The notes beneath the pieces were generated by a model, which was not told the DNA's origin, did not search any database, and saw only the letters and a list, made by a program, of their open reading frames with translations. Below are positions 47,201-58,345 of a DNA stretch of 64,000 nt, in pieces (position 1 is the first letter of the stretch; the number at the start of each line of letters is the position of its first letter). Source of the DNA: Bugula neritina (Eukaryota; Bryozoa; Gymnolaemata; Cheilostomatida; Bugulidae); NCBI GenBank assembly GCA_964035545.1, contig OZ037773.1, positions 1,260,751 through 1,324,750 of the forward strand, in the 5' to 3' direction. Both the position numbers and the translations under genes were made by a program.

Positions 47201-49013
47201 CTAAAAATAGTTTTTATTATTTTGCAGATATCAAACTGGTGCGCAGTTTTAATGGCATCATTTAGACTTCTGGCAATCACATTTCCACTGAAAGCCGTGA
47301 CGTATGCCAGCCCTGCGAGAGTTAACTTCTGCATCGTTCTTATCTATTTCCTTGGATTAGTCATTCAAATTCCGAGCTGGCTTCTATATCGGTAAGAATA
47401 CAACTTATCACCAATAATGGGTGCCATTTTCCACATGAGATGTTTATCATTTTAACCCTAGTTAAGACATATCACTTTCATTTGTGTTTATGTTTTCTAT
47501 AGAGCAGCATATTGGGATATCTGTAGGTTTAATGAGCATGGAGGTATTGAGATAAATGAACACTTCCTTCCATATGTTCCCATAACAGCAGTGTGCAACG
47601 GAGTGCTGCCAATCACAGTGTGTGCCCTGCTGACTGCTCTGCTCCTCATACAACTCAGCAGAAACCAAACAGAAATCAGGAAGTCGCTGAGGAGGTGATT
47701 TCAGTCAGAATTTTTTTGTAAATAATTAACCTATTTTAAAAGTGTCTATAATAGCAATGCATTACATACATTATTCATGGTTTCAAATACAGTGATGATA
47801 AATTAATTTAAAGAAAGGGTTTGGGTTTATTTCTTTATTATAGCAGCTATTTTGAAAAAATTGATGTATAATGAAAATAAGATAATCTTACCATTTTCAT
47901 TTGATAAAATAGTAATAATTATTATAAAAGAAAAACTTCACAATCAATTGAAAATTTTAAATAATTCTTTCTACTACTCCATGAATTCTTAGTATGCTCG
48001 ATAAATTATGTTATTTGTAGAGAGCAGTTAGCAGAGAGGTTGAGGGAGCAAAGACAAATGACTGTCACACTGTTAATGGTTGTTCTCTTCTTTCTGCTTA
48101 CCAGCGCTCCAACTGTAAGTCATGTGACACTGTCACAGTAGTTAATAGTACCCTAGCTATGTCATGTGACACTGTCACAGTAGTTAATAGTACCCTAGCT
48201 ATGTCATGTGACACTGTCACAGTAGTTAATAGTACCCTAGCTACGTCATGTGACACTGTGACAGTAGTTAATAGTACCCTAGCTATGTCATGTGACAATG
48301 TCACAGTAGTTAATAGTACCCTAGCTATGTCATGTGACACTGTGACAGTAGTTAATAGTACCCTAGCTATGTCATGTGACACTGTCACAGTAGTAAATAG
48401 TACCCTAGCTACATATTTCATGTGACACAAGTCACTCTTAACACTAATAGAAAGTATGGTATTACTTATGTATACACAGTATTGCAATACACAGCATTAC
48501 CTACAATAATATATTGCAATACATACAGAATTAAATTGACATAGCCTCTTTTACTTCATATAAACTAAATTTATATGTACTTGACAATCGTCAAGCCATC
48601 TGGCTGTCAGAGACGCAATAGAGAATAATTACTAATAACTTACACTTTCATACGTTCAGAGCAGCTATAATGCTGTCAGATTCTAAGCTGATCAATTTCC
48701 ATTGAATACTCTTTGTCTCTGGTTGCAGACTATATATTGGTTAATGGATAGATCTCTTTACTTTGACAAGAATGACATCAGCCGATATCATCAGAACATT
48801 TTCTACCTTGTCGCCTCTGCGTTTATGGCGATCAACTATACCGGAAACTTCTTCATATACATTCTGGCCAACGCCACCTTCAGGAAAGATATTGCCTCTG
48901 TTTTCTCTAGATTCTGCAACCGGCAGCACCAGAGACTCTCTACAAAGTCGACAGCGAGGATGTCGTCTGGAGGCACCAGTTCAGATCAGAACACGAACAA
49001 CACGGTTGTGTAA
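38229..49013 (+). CDS. Rhodopsin-like G-protein-coupled receptor, peptide-receptor type
   Basis: Eight exons give 378 residues: 38229-38262, 38909-39022, 44780-44877, 46611-46766, 47228-47391, 47503-47694, 48021-48114, 48729-49013. All are in frame. Seven hydrophobic segments can be traced. TM1 ends GVFANILNIITLSR; TM2 has the conserved aspartate in ACSDLM (D80); TM3 ends SFRLLAITFPLKA; TM6 has FLLTSAPT with the conserved proline; TM7 has GNFFIY (N324-Y328), a variant of NPxxY, followed by helix 8 NATFRKDI. The layout resembles FMRFamide and other neuropeptide receptors. The acidic residue of the DRY motif is replaced (FRL), and the usual TM3 cysteine position holds lysine (K122). The ligand is unknown. 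Short introns carry a minisatellite and a SINE close to splice sites. Confidence 0.85.
41235..41796. mobile_element. TIR-bounded non-coding element in receptor intron 2
   Basis: CACAGGATAGTTAAGGGCA at 41235-41253 and its exact inverted complement at 41778-41796 bound a 562-bp segment without coding capacity. This is the structure of a non-autonomous DNA transposon. Confidence 0.7.
42040..42340. repeat. Approximately 47-bp minisatellite in receptor intron 2
   Basis: Six or more units of ACCAGAGTAGCTATAAGTATG and TAATATTATGTGTATG with TATATA spacers. Open frames across it on both strands are repeat artefacts. Confidence 0.92.
44008..44090 (-). mobile_element. SINE fragment, 3' part, minus strand
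   Basis: It matches the 3' end of the SINE family in reverse complement, including the CAAGTTTATAGTC end motif and the TTAAATCGGGCTA block, without the tRNA-like head. It lies in receptor intron 2. Confidence 0.75.
44500..44765. repeat. TA-rich simple repeat before receptor exon 3
   Basis: Units of ATACTGATATATAATATA and ATACCAATATATGATATA end about 15 bases before the exon 3 acceptor at 44779. Confidence 0.85.
45115..45180. repeat. 15-bp TTTCTGCTGCCGCTG repeat in receptor intron 3
   Basis: About four units of a CTG-rich repeat, unusually GC-rich for this intron. Confidence 0.85.
46357..46567 (+). mobile_element. tRNA-derived SINE, copy 3
   Basis: This is a copy with A- and B-box-like segments and the GATGTTAGGAAGAG body. 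Its tail ends only about 45 bases before receptor exon 4, so it probably lies next to or within the branch-point region of intron 3. Confidence 0.8.
48115..48418. repeat. 42-bp minisatellite at the receptor exon 7 donor
   Basis: About seven units of a 42-bp repeat containing GTCATGTGACACTGTCACAG and TAGTTAATAGTACCCTAGC begin four bases after the splice donor. Each unit contains the short palindromic block GTGACACTGTCAC. Confidence 0.93.
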
Positions 49014-49347
49014 TCTGACTAACGAAGTAGAATGCAGAGTAGATACTGCAGAGTAATATAATGCTAACATACGTAGATTAACACTGTATTATAAAAATTA
49101 TGATATTATAATAATATATAGGTTGTATAGGTATTTTGTATAAAGAGAAAAAACCAGTATTCAACATAATCAACATAATATATTCATATTGTAAATAATG
49201 AGCTATATGCCATGCAAGTCATTTACTTATTACAGGATTTATACTGAAAATCCTTTATTATGGTAATTTGGGCATAGTTATTATTTTTATACTCTTGTTT
49301 TGCACTCAGAACCAAATGTTACAGATTTAAAGATAAACATGTAGATA

Positions 49348-49532
49348 GGGAGTAGCTGTGGTCTAGGGGTTAGAGCCCTGACAAAGACCATTGGTGATGT
49401 TAGGAAAAGCATCCAGTCATAGTTGCTCTTGTGTCTCATTTAAATAAGTCCTTAGTCCGATTTAACAAAAACCCCTTCCATTAGGAGTTTTTCACAGGGA
49501 TAGCGACTATAAACTTGCGTGAGTGAGTTTTT
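49348..49532 (+). mobile_element. tRNA-derived SINE, copy 4 (internal deletion)
   Basis: The A-box-like GGTCTAGGGGTTAGAG is present, but the segment containing the B box is deleted, jumping straight to CCTGACAAAG. The body and end motif are intact. Confidence 0.8.
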
Positions 49533-50330
49533 ATGTAGATTGGAGTATGGTTAACGACTCCCCCTACAAATGAAAACTATGCTTCTAGGTTTCTGGTATA
49601 TATTTCCTGACAACTAGAAGACAAGCAAAGTTAGCAATACCTTAGCAGTTACAGAATTATTTATCAGGAACAAATGTACTCAAATATTTCGAAAGTAGAA
49701 AGTATCTGATGGAGATACTGTACAAAATAATACTATATTTGCAAAGCTCACCATAAATCTATGATGTTCTGTATGTTGTCTTGATAAGATATTATAATGT
49801 TGAAGTGTTGTGGGATTGAAGAGAATAATGAACAAATAATCATAAGATCCCCCTATACAAATAGAACATTTGTCTAATTCTTACTTTCGTATTTGCAAGT
49901 ATTGTAGTCTTTCCACCAATGCTGGGAGATGATATGGGAATGGTAAAGTTATCGTGCTGGTATTATTATATTAATATTTTGTGTCTTATCTGCTTGCCCA
50001 GGTATGTGTTTTACTCACTGCCTTGCTGCCTATTTCATTATAAGCAGATAATTAGCTTTTCATTTAGAAGTTTTTAAAATCAGACACTAAAATATGTCCA
50101 ACAGGAAGTAACTCTATTTTTCAAAACTGTATGTAAAAAAGTTACATCATGAAAAGATAACTCCAAGTTAAAAGAATATTGTTTACAATGAAACTGTGAA
50201 TTTTTAGGTTATTGATTTAACTCACCAAATATGTTGTCATGGCCTTCATGCCAACTTTAGGGTTACGGTATTGATGCTGTGCCACTTGGATAGGCTTTGA
50301 GGTAACTCCAGCTCCTGTCTTAATCTTTAG

Positions 50331-50445
50331 GAAGAGTTGGGGTATCCGTCTGGTAATACTCTCCAGCAGAAGATCCTAGGCCAGCACGCCTCAATACATT
50401 CTTACATATTAGGTTTCTCCACTCATCCACAATCCCTCTGCACAG
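50331..50445 (+). other. Possible orphan exon of unknown gene
   Basis: A 115-base open stretch is flanked by an acceptor-like TAATCTTTAG and a donor-like CACAG/GTAATT. It reads EELGYPSGNTLQQK and then ILGQHASIHSY in one frame. It is more GC-rich than its surroundings. I do not recognise it and see no neighbouring exons; it may be a chance frame. Confidence 0.25.
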
Positions 50446-50821
50446 GTAATTACACAAGCTCCGTCTGTTCACACGCTCTGTATCTACAGTTTCTTTTTAT
50501 ACTCCTTAATTAATTATTCCTACATGCAGTTTTTATGCAGGCCACACCTACACTCTACTTACTACAACCAGATTTACTTAAATAGAGTTGTGCTCTCTAT
50601 GCATATAATAGCAAGGAAAGATAACTAACCAAGTTGAACATACAACAAGCTGGCCAGTGGCAGTTTATTTGGTACCAAAACAAGTACTGTCTCCTATACT
50701 AATTGATATTTTGTCTGTTACAACAGAATATTCAGCAAAATGTTAATCTTTTTAAAATTGATTTTATTGAGAAATTCCACAGTTATAGAAACAATATCTA
50801 ATAATAAATAGTAAAAGCACA

Positions 50822-53800
50822 TTAGGCGGGGTTTTTAGAAGATGGTAAATTATAATCTAGTTTTCTAAGAGCAGTAAACTGTTTTACAGTTTCGTCCGTA
50901 ACCAATTTCCTCCTTTCTCTGTGACCTTGGACTAGAGGCTGCAACAATTCTATCAATTCTTTCTTTAGATATCCTGTTAATAACTCACCACTCTCGTAGG
51001 TCTAAAACAACCCCATGTTAAATTGATAACACATTGAATACATTCATATTTTAAACAAAATTTAGTCAAAAACTCAATGAATTATGTTCTACATTACATT
51101 ACCATCCACTCATTTATGATAACTTTATCAAATGTGAAGCGAATATGAAAGCTATGTCTCAAGTTAGAGCATCTTTTATTCTTGAATGACACAAGTTGTT
51201 TCAAATAATGCAGGTTGGGATGAATTATTATGTTAGTCTCCTGGGCCAAGCTCACTCACTCACTCACTCACTCACTCACTCACTCACTCACTCACTCACT
51301 CACTCACTCACTCACTCACTCACTAACTAACTAGCTTACAAACTAGCTCACCCGTCTTATTTCAGCCAGCCTATCATCATCTTCCATGAGGAAGGACAAA
51401 TACTGATATGAAATGTCTATGTCACAGTTGCCTCCATTAGCTTTATGTTCTTCAATAGTGGCCCCGCCGCCAGAGAAAGCATATTTGTTGATCTGAAACA
51501 AAGAATCAAAATATGGAGGAAGATATCCCAGTTCATACTCCAACCTAGCAACACAAATATTCCTGTCAGAAGCATTATATAACAGGCATGTTAACACTTT
51601 AAAAATATTGGTTCAACAACACATGAAATCTTCACCTACATATGATGCTTCTAGTAATAGTGATATATTGAACAACTATTTGCTTGAATTAGCCTTTTCA
51701 ATATAACTGAACATTGAAAACCGAGCATCATTAGGTGAGGATCATATTCAAGTTTAATGTTTCATTATGATTTTCTGTGTTAAGAAAAATAACTGTAGTA
51801 CATATAAATCTAATCGTAGTATTTTTTACAGAATTAAGCAAACCAGCTTCTAAAAACCTAAAAATTCAGTTGATATCATTAGCAAGTCAGGCGTTGGTTA
51901 TTTACTAACCAGAGTGAAGAGATCTAGCAAAGTGTGAGGAGCTATACAGAAGCATTAATACTACGCTAATACTGCATCTATATTACAGACGTCATGCTAC
52001 AGAAGTAAATTTCGAGCCCTTAACAGTTAAGTACAGCAAGAACTTAATTCCGGACAAACCTTCGTTTTAATCTGTTTATCTGTGTCTGTGAGATTGATGG
52101 ATGAGTTGACGTCACTGGCTGACATCTTAGTCTGAGCTCCTTGCAGGGCGGGAAAGAACTTTGAGTGAAGAAGGGCAGGTTTCCTACAACCCAACCTTGG
52201 AGCCACGTCTCTAGTCATCCTAAAGTATGGATCCTGCAGAAGAAATCATCAAATAAATACCTTTCAGTAACGTAACTTATTCTGTACACAAGTTTGTAGC
52301 CCCTCCCCATCACATGTGTAGCCCCTCCCCCATCACATGTGTAGCCCCTCCCCCATCACATGTGTAGCCCTCCCCCACCACATGTGTAGTCCCTCCCCCA
52401 TCACATGTACAGCCCCTCCCCCATCACATGTACAGCCCCTCCCCCATCACATGTACAGCCTTCTCTCCCCACCACATGTGTAGCCCCTCTCCATCACATG
52501 TGTAGCCCCTCCCCCATCACATGTGTAGCCTCTCCCCCATCACATGTACAGCCTCCTCTCCCCACTTACAAGTGCAAGCTACCTACAGTCATGTTTGCAG
52601 TACATAGCAAATATATAGTATACCATCATGTATTCGAGCACCATTAAACATACTAGGAATTGTCTCTTCTAGATCAGATCGATTAACACTTGAATAAATT
52701 AAACACATGTTTCACTCAACCCATTGGAAAAGGCGCCCAACATTTATATTATAATTGTTAGATTCAATGCAAACCTAGAGTGGTGATGTGAGACTATTAA
52801 GTGCAGATAAGCAAGCTAACGAAAGGGTTACAACTTCACCACATTACCTGGTCAATTGCACACGGTATGAGGCACTGGATGTCTTCCTTCGACCCGAATA
52901 TGTGAGGAAAAGAGTTGCTGAATGACGGAGCCGCTTGGATGGCAGGGAAGCTGATCTTACCAATGCAAGAATGATCGTCAAATCCGAATATCCCCTTCGC
53001 CTGGTTAAAGGTGACGCACTTTTCTATTCTCAACATATTCATGTAGAATTCTGGCACAGAGCTGCAACACAGGTATAGATTACAGCAACGAGGACACATG
53101 CACTCTCTCACACAATATTAACTGAACTGAATCAACAAACTCACCTGATGTACTCGATGTCGGTAAATATGAACGTTTTCTTCACGTCGAAGCCGATGGC
53201 TATGATGTCTTTGATGTTCTCATTGGCCAGCCGCCGGCACTCCTCCACTTTGAGGTCTTTCCAGAGGAACTTCTCGTCGTCAGTGAGTTGAATGACTAGA
53301 GGCACGTCAAACACTTCCTGTAGCCACCTGTGACAGAGGTCAATGTTGTATCAACTTATACAATGTCTGCAGATTGTTCATGTAGTAACATTAGTGGCAA
53401 CATCACCGTAGTATGAACATCTACATGCCTTGCAAAAAAATTAAAATAATTAGTCAACGGAGAAGTTTTTGAAAATAAAACCATGATGGAAATTTATTCT
53501 TATTACAACGCAATCAAACTGTGTTCACATGACTTATGACTCACTAATGACTCACTCAACTCTCCTCACGACTCACCAACGACTTACTTAGTAAACAAGA
53601 AAGGTATGAGATGACCAAGGTGCATAGCCTCTGAGGATGGACCTCGTCCTGTGTACAAGTAGAATGGCTTCCCCTTCTCATGCAGAGTAAGAATATGGTC
53701 AAAGTCTCTAACAAATATATACTGAATATATACTATGTGAATAAATCAAATATACTATACTATACATACACTGCTATATGCTAGCTATGCTATACCTGTG

Positions 53801-56016
53801 AGAGAAGAATATGCTATGCTATACCTGTGAGAGAAGAATATGCTATGCTATACCTGTGAGAGAAAAATATGCTATGCTATACCTGTGAGAGAAGAATATG
53901 CTATACCTGTGAGAGAAGAATATGCTATACCTGTGAGAGAAGAATATGCCTCTCTTAAGAAGGTGATGAGCCTTATGCCCGGTCACTTTCTCAAATCTCT
54001 CTATCAACTGCTCGTCAATACTGGAGCTTCCAAATCGCTCTGCAAGCAGATACGGTAACTTCAACAGTAAATACAGCAACCTTAACAGCAGATACATCAA
54101 CTTTGACAGCAAATACAGCAACTTTGACAGCAATAAAACATGTTCATCACAGTTGGGATGAATTTTGAGACTTTACTGTTTTATGGAAAAGACTTTGCAT
54201 CATAGTTGACGGATATCAGTCATAGGGGAAATACTCACCAATCAGTTTAGAGTAATTTATGCCAGTAGATGACGCTGTCGATACTGTCCAAGGATCAACA
54301 TGGTCAGTGACAGTTCCGTCATCTAAAAAATGAGAAAATAATTTACAAAAAAAATTTATGAAGCATCAAGTTTAATTAACAGTTGATAAAACAATTTTTT
54401 CTATTATTTATTTAATTCATTTATCAATGATTATAATAGTAATAGACCGGAGCAGTGGCAATTAATTACTAAAAAATGAAAACAATATCTTAGTATTTGT
54501 TGCATGGAGAATTTTAAAAAAATTGCATTGAAATGTCCAACCAAAACCTCCAAATCAACACAAAGTCACCACAAATTTTCTATTAATACAATCACTTAAA
54601 CCAAACAATAACTTTTTTAAATTTAGAATTCACCTTTAAGAAAACTAAATGTATTTGTAATTGTTTTATTATATCTTTCATTGATTTAGGATTTACTGCA
54701 ATAAATGTCAGTCAAGAATTGCTCCTACCATTTTTTAATAGTTTTAGTGACTCTATTTTTTATTATCTAGTACAAACATTCCACTATTCTATAAAGAGTA
54801 ATAAGAAGACAGTTTTGTCAGACACAAATCTTGCCTAAGACTAATAGCTTACAGTGGCCTAGCTATTCGTGTCGTATAAAATTAAAATTAGAGTAATAGT
54901 GGCCTTTTAATTTATCACAAACGTCTAATTATAAACTCAACTTTTGTCTTAGCTGAGATTTCTGAGGCCCTTAAACTTACAATGATTATTTAATTATTAT
55001 TTATTCTTTTATTATTTATTTATCATCACTTCGCGATAATCATTAATTATGATTACCAGAAAGAGTTTTGACTTCTAGTTCCATATTTATAATTTTAATA
55101 ATACAATATGAATATTATTATTACAGAGTTAATTTTAAAATTGTTGCAATAAGAAATTATCCTGTTTACAATACAATAATAACTATTATTCTCATAATTA
55201 TAAGAACATATATAATGTTATTAGTATTATGAGTATTAGTATTATATAAACTAAATTATGCTATCAACTTTGAAATAAAAATAACAGTTGAAAAATTCCA
55301 TGTCATTGCCAAAAGATATAACAATAATAGTGAGTATGATACTAATAGTCATACTAATCACAATACTCCGATTCATCCATAGCCTATTTGTAGTCAGTAT
55401 TGCGGTATTAGTAAAACTAAATGTAATACTGATAGTAATAATGATAGCGCCTAGGCCCTAGGGCTAGTCCTAATGGCAACCACTATCAGAATCACAATAA
55501 TATTGAATAATCATAATATAAATATTAATTTATAATTAAAATTTAAATTAACTACATTTCAATTTACTTTAATTCAATTCATGACTGAACAAAAACTTCA
55601 AGATAATTAATTTTACATTTACTCAATGAAAAAATGAAATATCTTAAAGTTAATAGTTATTATACACATACTTAGTTACTATTAGTATTAGTATAGTTAT
55701 TAGTTATTACTATTACTATTAGAATAGTATTACTATTAGCTCTAGCCATTAGTATTACTATAGTATAACTATAAGTATAACTATAGGTCTATAGCTGTGG
55801 CTTAAAATGAAAATTAAATTATATATTACCTTGGGTCTGACCCTGTCCATTGGCTTTATCTGTTGAGCCATCCACAGTGACATTCAGCTTCACGTTGACA
55901 TCTGTCTCACTCTCAATCTGAGTCTCCTCTGACTTTGAGTTTGTTTTCAAGTCCAAGTTTGCATCGACTGATGACACTGGATTCAAAGGATTGCTAGAAG
56001 CATCTGCATCACCCAT
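50822..56016 (-). CDS. WARS1: Cytosolic tryptophanyl-tRNA synthetase
   Basis: Nine exons give 463 residues: 55830-56016, 54239-54322, 53931-54039, 53588-53707, 53145-53327, 52848-53061, 52060-52233, 51352-51492, 50822-51001. All are in frame. It charges tRNA-Trp with tryptophan. Landmarks are [29 protein letters not shown], the class I HIGH-type motif HLGH (156-159) after [47 protein letters not shown] and KMSAS (335-339). The length is close to human WARS1 (471), but the WHEP domain is absent; the N-terminal 60 residues are acidic and low-complexity. The first ATG in frame is at 56016, with A at -3 and G at +4. The exon 3 donor is inside a tandem repeat offering extra in-frame donors at 53907 and 53883. 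Confidence 0.95.
51249..51325. repeat. (CTCA)n microsatellite at the WARS exon 8 donor
   Basis: About 19 CTCA units. On the gene's strand this is (GTGA)n, starting about 25 bases downstream of the exon 8 donor, which itself reads GTGAGC. Confidence 0.93.
52297..52566. repeat. 22-bp minisatellite in WARS intron 6
   Basis: About twelve units of CATCACATGTGTAGCCCCTCC and variants lie between exons 6 and 7. They are strikingly C-rich on the plus strand. Confidence 0.92.
53788..53948. repeat. 24/29-bp tandem repeat spanning the WARS exon 3 splice donor
   Basis: Six units contain CTATACCTGTGAGAGAAGAA; on the gene's strand each unit ends an exon-like TTCTTCTCTCACAG followed by GTATAG. Donor copies end exons at 53931, 53907, 53883, 53854, 53825 and 53796. 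The first three are 24 bases apart and in frame. Confidence 0.9.
54340..55829. other. WARS intron 1, AT-rich
   Basis: A 1.5-kb intron with very AT-rich sequence and scattered TATTAGTATTA simple repeats. No other element is recognised. Confidence 0.7.
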
Positions 56017-56869
56017 AATTTTAAATTTACGTATGTGCAATGCATTAAATAAACAATTAGCATAAATTAATCATTCGTTGATTGTAATTATTACAAATTG
56101 AAATGCCTATGCTTCGAGTTCGCCTTACAAAATCCCGAAATGTCAATGATGAATGAATGATGAAAGTGAAATAAACCGGAAATGCATAGTTGGTGAAATT
56201 GTGAAAACAAATAAAGTGGAATGATTGATAACAACACGTGCGAATGGCCAGTTTTCAATAATGATTAAATTATGGTTATTGTTTTTTAATGATTAAATAA
56301 TACATAGCACATATTACTTTTCAGTAACTGTAAATGTAACACTCAGTAACTGTAAGCGTAGGTCAGTATGAGTAAGTTACCATTGTAACTAAAGCGGAAA
56401 CTCAAACTGCGTTACTCATAGTGCCATACTCAGACCAAAACCAAACCAAAATCTATAAACAAAATTTAAAGAACTTAGGCTAGCTCAATTTCTCCACTAC
56501 GTCTACTCCTACTGCACTTAAATGCTCATAGTCATAGTCATACTATGTCTGACAGTGATGGTGATACTGATAGTCAAAGTGATAGTCATAGTCATACTGT
56601 GTTGGTTTTAGTTTAAGCTCTAGTTTACATTTACAGCTACTAACATAGTCATAGCGGCTTATGCTTTTCGTCTTACTGTTAGTTTTTCGGTTTTGAGTTT
56701 TACTTTACTCTCAGAGTAACTCTGAAAACTAAAATTAAGACATAAAAATTAAAATTGCTATTTCAGTATTTGCAATAGCCTTAGACAGTTACTGTTAGTA
56801 TTACTATTAGTTTTAGTATTAGTATTACTATATTAGTATATAAGTATAAAACTGCTAAGCCTACACTAC
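56017..56869. other. Upstream region of WARS, no gene seen
   Basis: AT-rich, with short GTCATAGTCATA and TAGTATTAGTATTA repeats. The WARS promoter should be in its left part; no TATA box is clear. Confidence 0.5.
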
Positions 56870-58045
56870 TACCTTAAACTACTGAAGAAGGTAATTGAGC
56901 AGAGAATTAAAAATTTAGTCACAATCAAGCAAAACCAGTAGGATTTCAAAAGAGAAAAATAACTACAAGGCCCATATTCCAGTTCTGCCTCAGAATTCTT
57001 CAGGAGAAGTACAGAGAGTATGACAAATCGCTTTATATGGTGTTGTGGACCATGAAAAAGCCTATGATACCATACGACTACGTTGCGAGTTGATATAGTT
57101 CTGCTAACAAAAGCGAATAGTTCCAGTGCAGTACATTCACTACATTGACATGTATGAAGACTGTGGCATAAGTGTCAGGATGGACTCCAGGCTGCAAGAC
57201 AAGATTCGCATTGATGTTGAATTACCCCAGGAATCGGCACTAAGCCCGCTGTTATTCATTACAAGAATGGGTGTTATAAGAGAAAACTGGTCCTTTGCCG
57301 TTGTGATCGGGAGAGACAAAAGAAGCACTTTAAGATCTGGAGAAAGAAGATAGTGACAGCTGGATTGAAGATAAGCTAAAAGAAACCGCATTTGGCAACA
57401 GTTGAAGACCAAGAAAACATCAGGGTGAAGAAGTATGATAGTCAAAAAGCCGAAAGCCTAACTAAATGTTCTTAGTTCAAGTACTTGGGCACAACAATCC
57501 ACTAAGATGGAGTTTGCCACAAGGGGATTGAGCTGAAAATATCCCAGGCTGGGAATAAGTGGAGAGAGCGAACTGGTGTGCTCTGTGACAAGAAAATTTC
57601 TACTAAATTGAAAGTGCTGATTTATATAACAGCTATCAAACAGCCTTGCTATATGAAAATGAGACATGGCCATCACAGGACTTCTGGCTGATCAGATGTC
57701 ATCCTGATGTCATGGATGTCAGAGACCGGCAGTAATGCCAGAGGCCTGAATAATGCCAATCAAAGATCTGATGAGGGGAAAAAGCATGCAGTGGTATGAG
57801 CATGCTAGATGGAGAGAAAGTGAGGATGACATCTGGAGAGTGACAAAGATGGCAGTTGAAGGAGTGCAACCTAGGGGTAGACCAAAACAAAGATGGTGCG
57901 GTACAATAAACTCTTACCTTAGATTGCTTGATCTAGATGGTTCAGATGCAAAAAATTGAGTGCGATTGAGGAGTTTGGTAGAACTTGGAATCAAGCAAAA
58001 ACCAGCCACCTGTTCAGGACCACAGCAGTGAAAGTTGACTAAGAT
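56870..58045 (+). pseudogene. Decayed RTE-like non-LTR retrotransposon (LINE) fragment
   Basis: Translated pieces in shifting frames match the reverse transcriptase of RTE-type LINEs in the right order: a ...FQFCLRILQEKYREYDKSLYMV block near 56975-57045; YDTIRLR near 57060; DMYEDCGISVRM and the ALSPLLF block at 57150-57260; FKYLGTTIH and KWRERTGVLCDKK at 57475-57600; and PRGRPKQRW at about 57870-57900. Stops and frameshifts interrupt it throughout and the 5' part is missing. It is an old, inactive insertion between the divergent WARS and Dicer genes. Confidence 0.75.
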
Positions 58046-58345
58046 GACCGTAACTATAAGTAGCCTATAACTATTTGTATTACTATTATTATTATTATTA
58101 ATATTGTAAGGACGCTGATAGTAGTACTAGATATCATATCATGTAAGAATTTCGCTTCGGTTTAACTAATATAATGTATTGTAGTCACATGCAGGTGCTT
58201 AATAATTATACGAAATTATTTGAATGTATATATATATGTTTTCTGTAATAACCATGATATAATTACTGATCCGAAATGGTTTATGCCTTTCATCTTATAG
58301 TCTATATTGTATTGAGGTATTTTTGTTTGTAGACTAAAATTTCTA
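58046..58345. other. Upstream region of the Dicer gene
   Basis: This is a 300-base AT-rich stretch between the LINE remnant and the first Dicer ATG. A possible acceptor TTTGTAG at 58326-58332 suggests that the coding start may lie in a second, partly non-coding exon. Confidence 0.4.

Larger units (their letters stand above)
49014..50821. other. Intergenic region between the receptor and WARS genes
   Basis: The two genes are convergent. The stretch contains one SINE copy, a possible orphan exon at 50331-50445 and otherwise AT-rich sequence. The WARS polyadenylation signal AATAAA lies at about 50763-50768 on the minus strand. Confidence 0.5.

Noticed and set aside
48115-48418. 42-bp repeats with palindromic blocks, CRISPR-like at first sight
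   Set aside because: There are no variable spacers between units; it is a tandem repeat at a splice donor.
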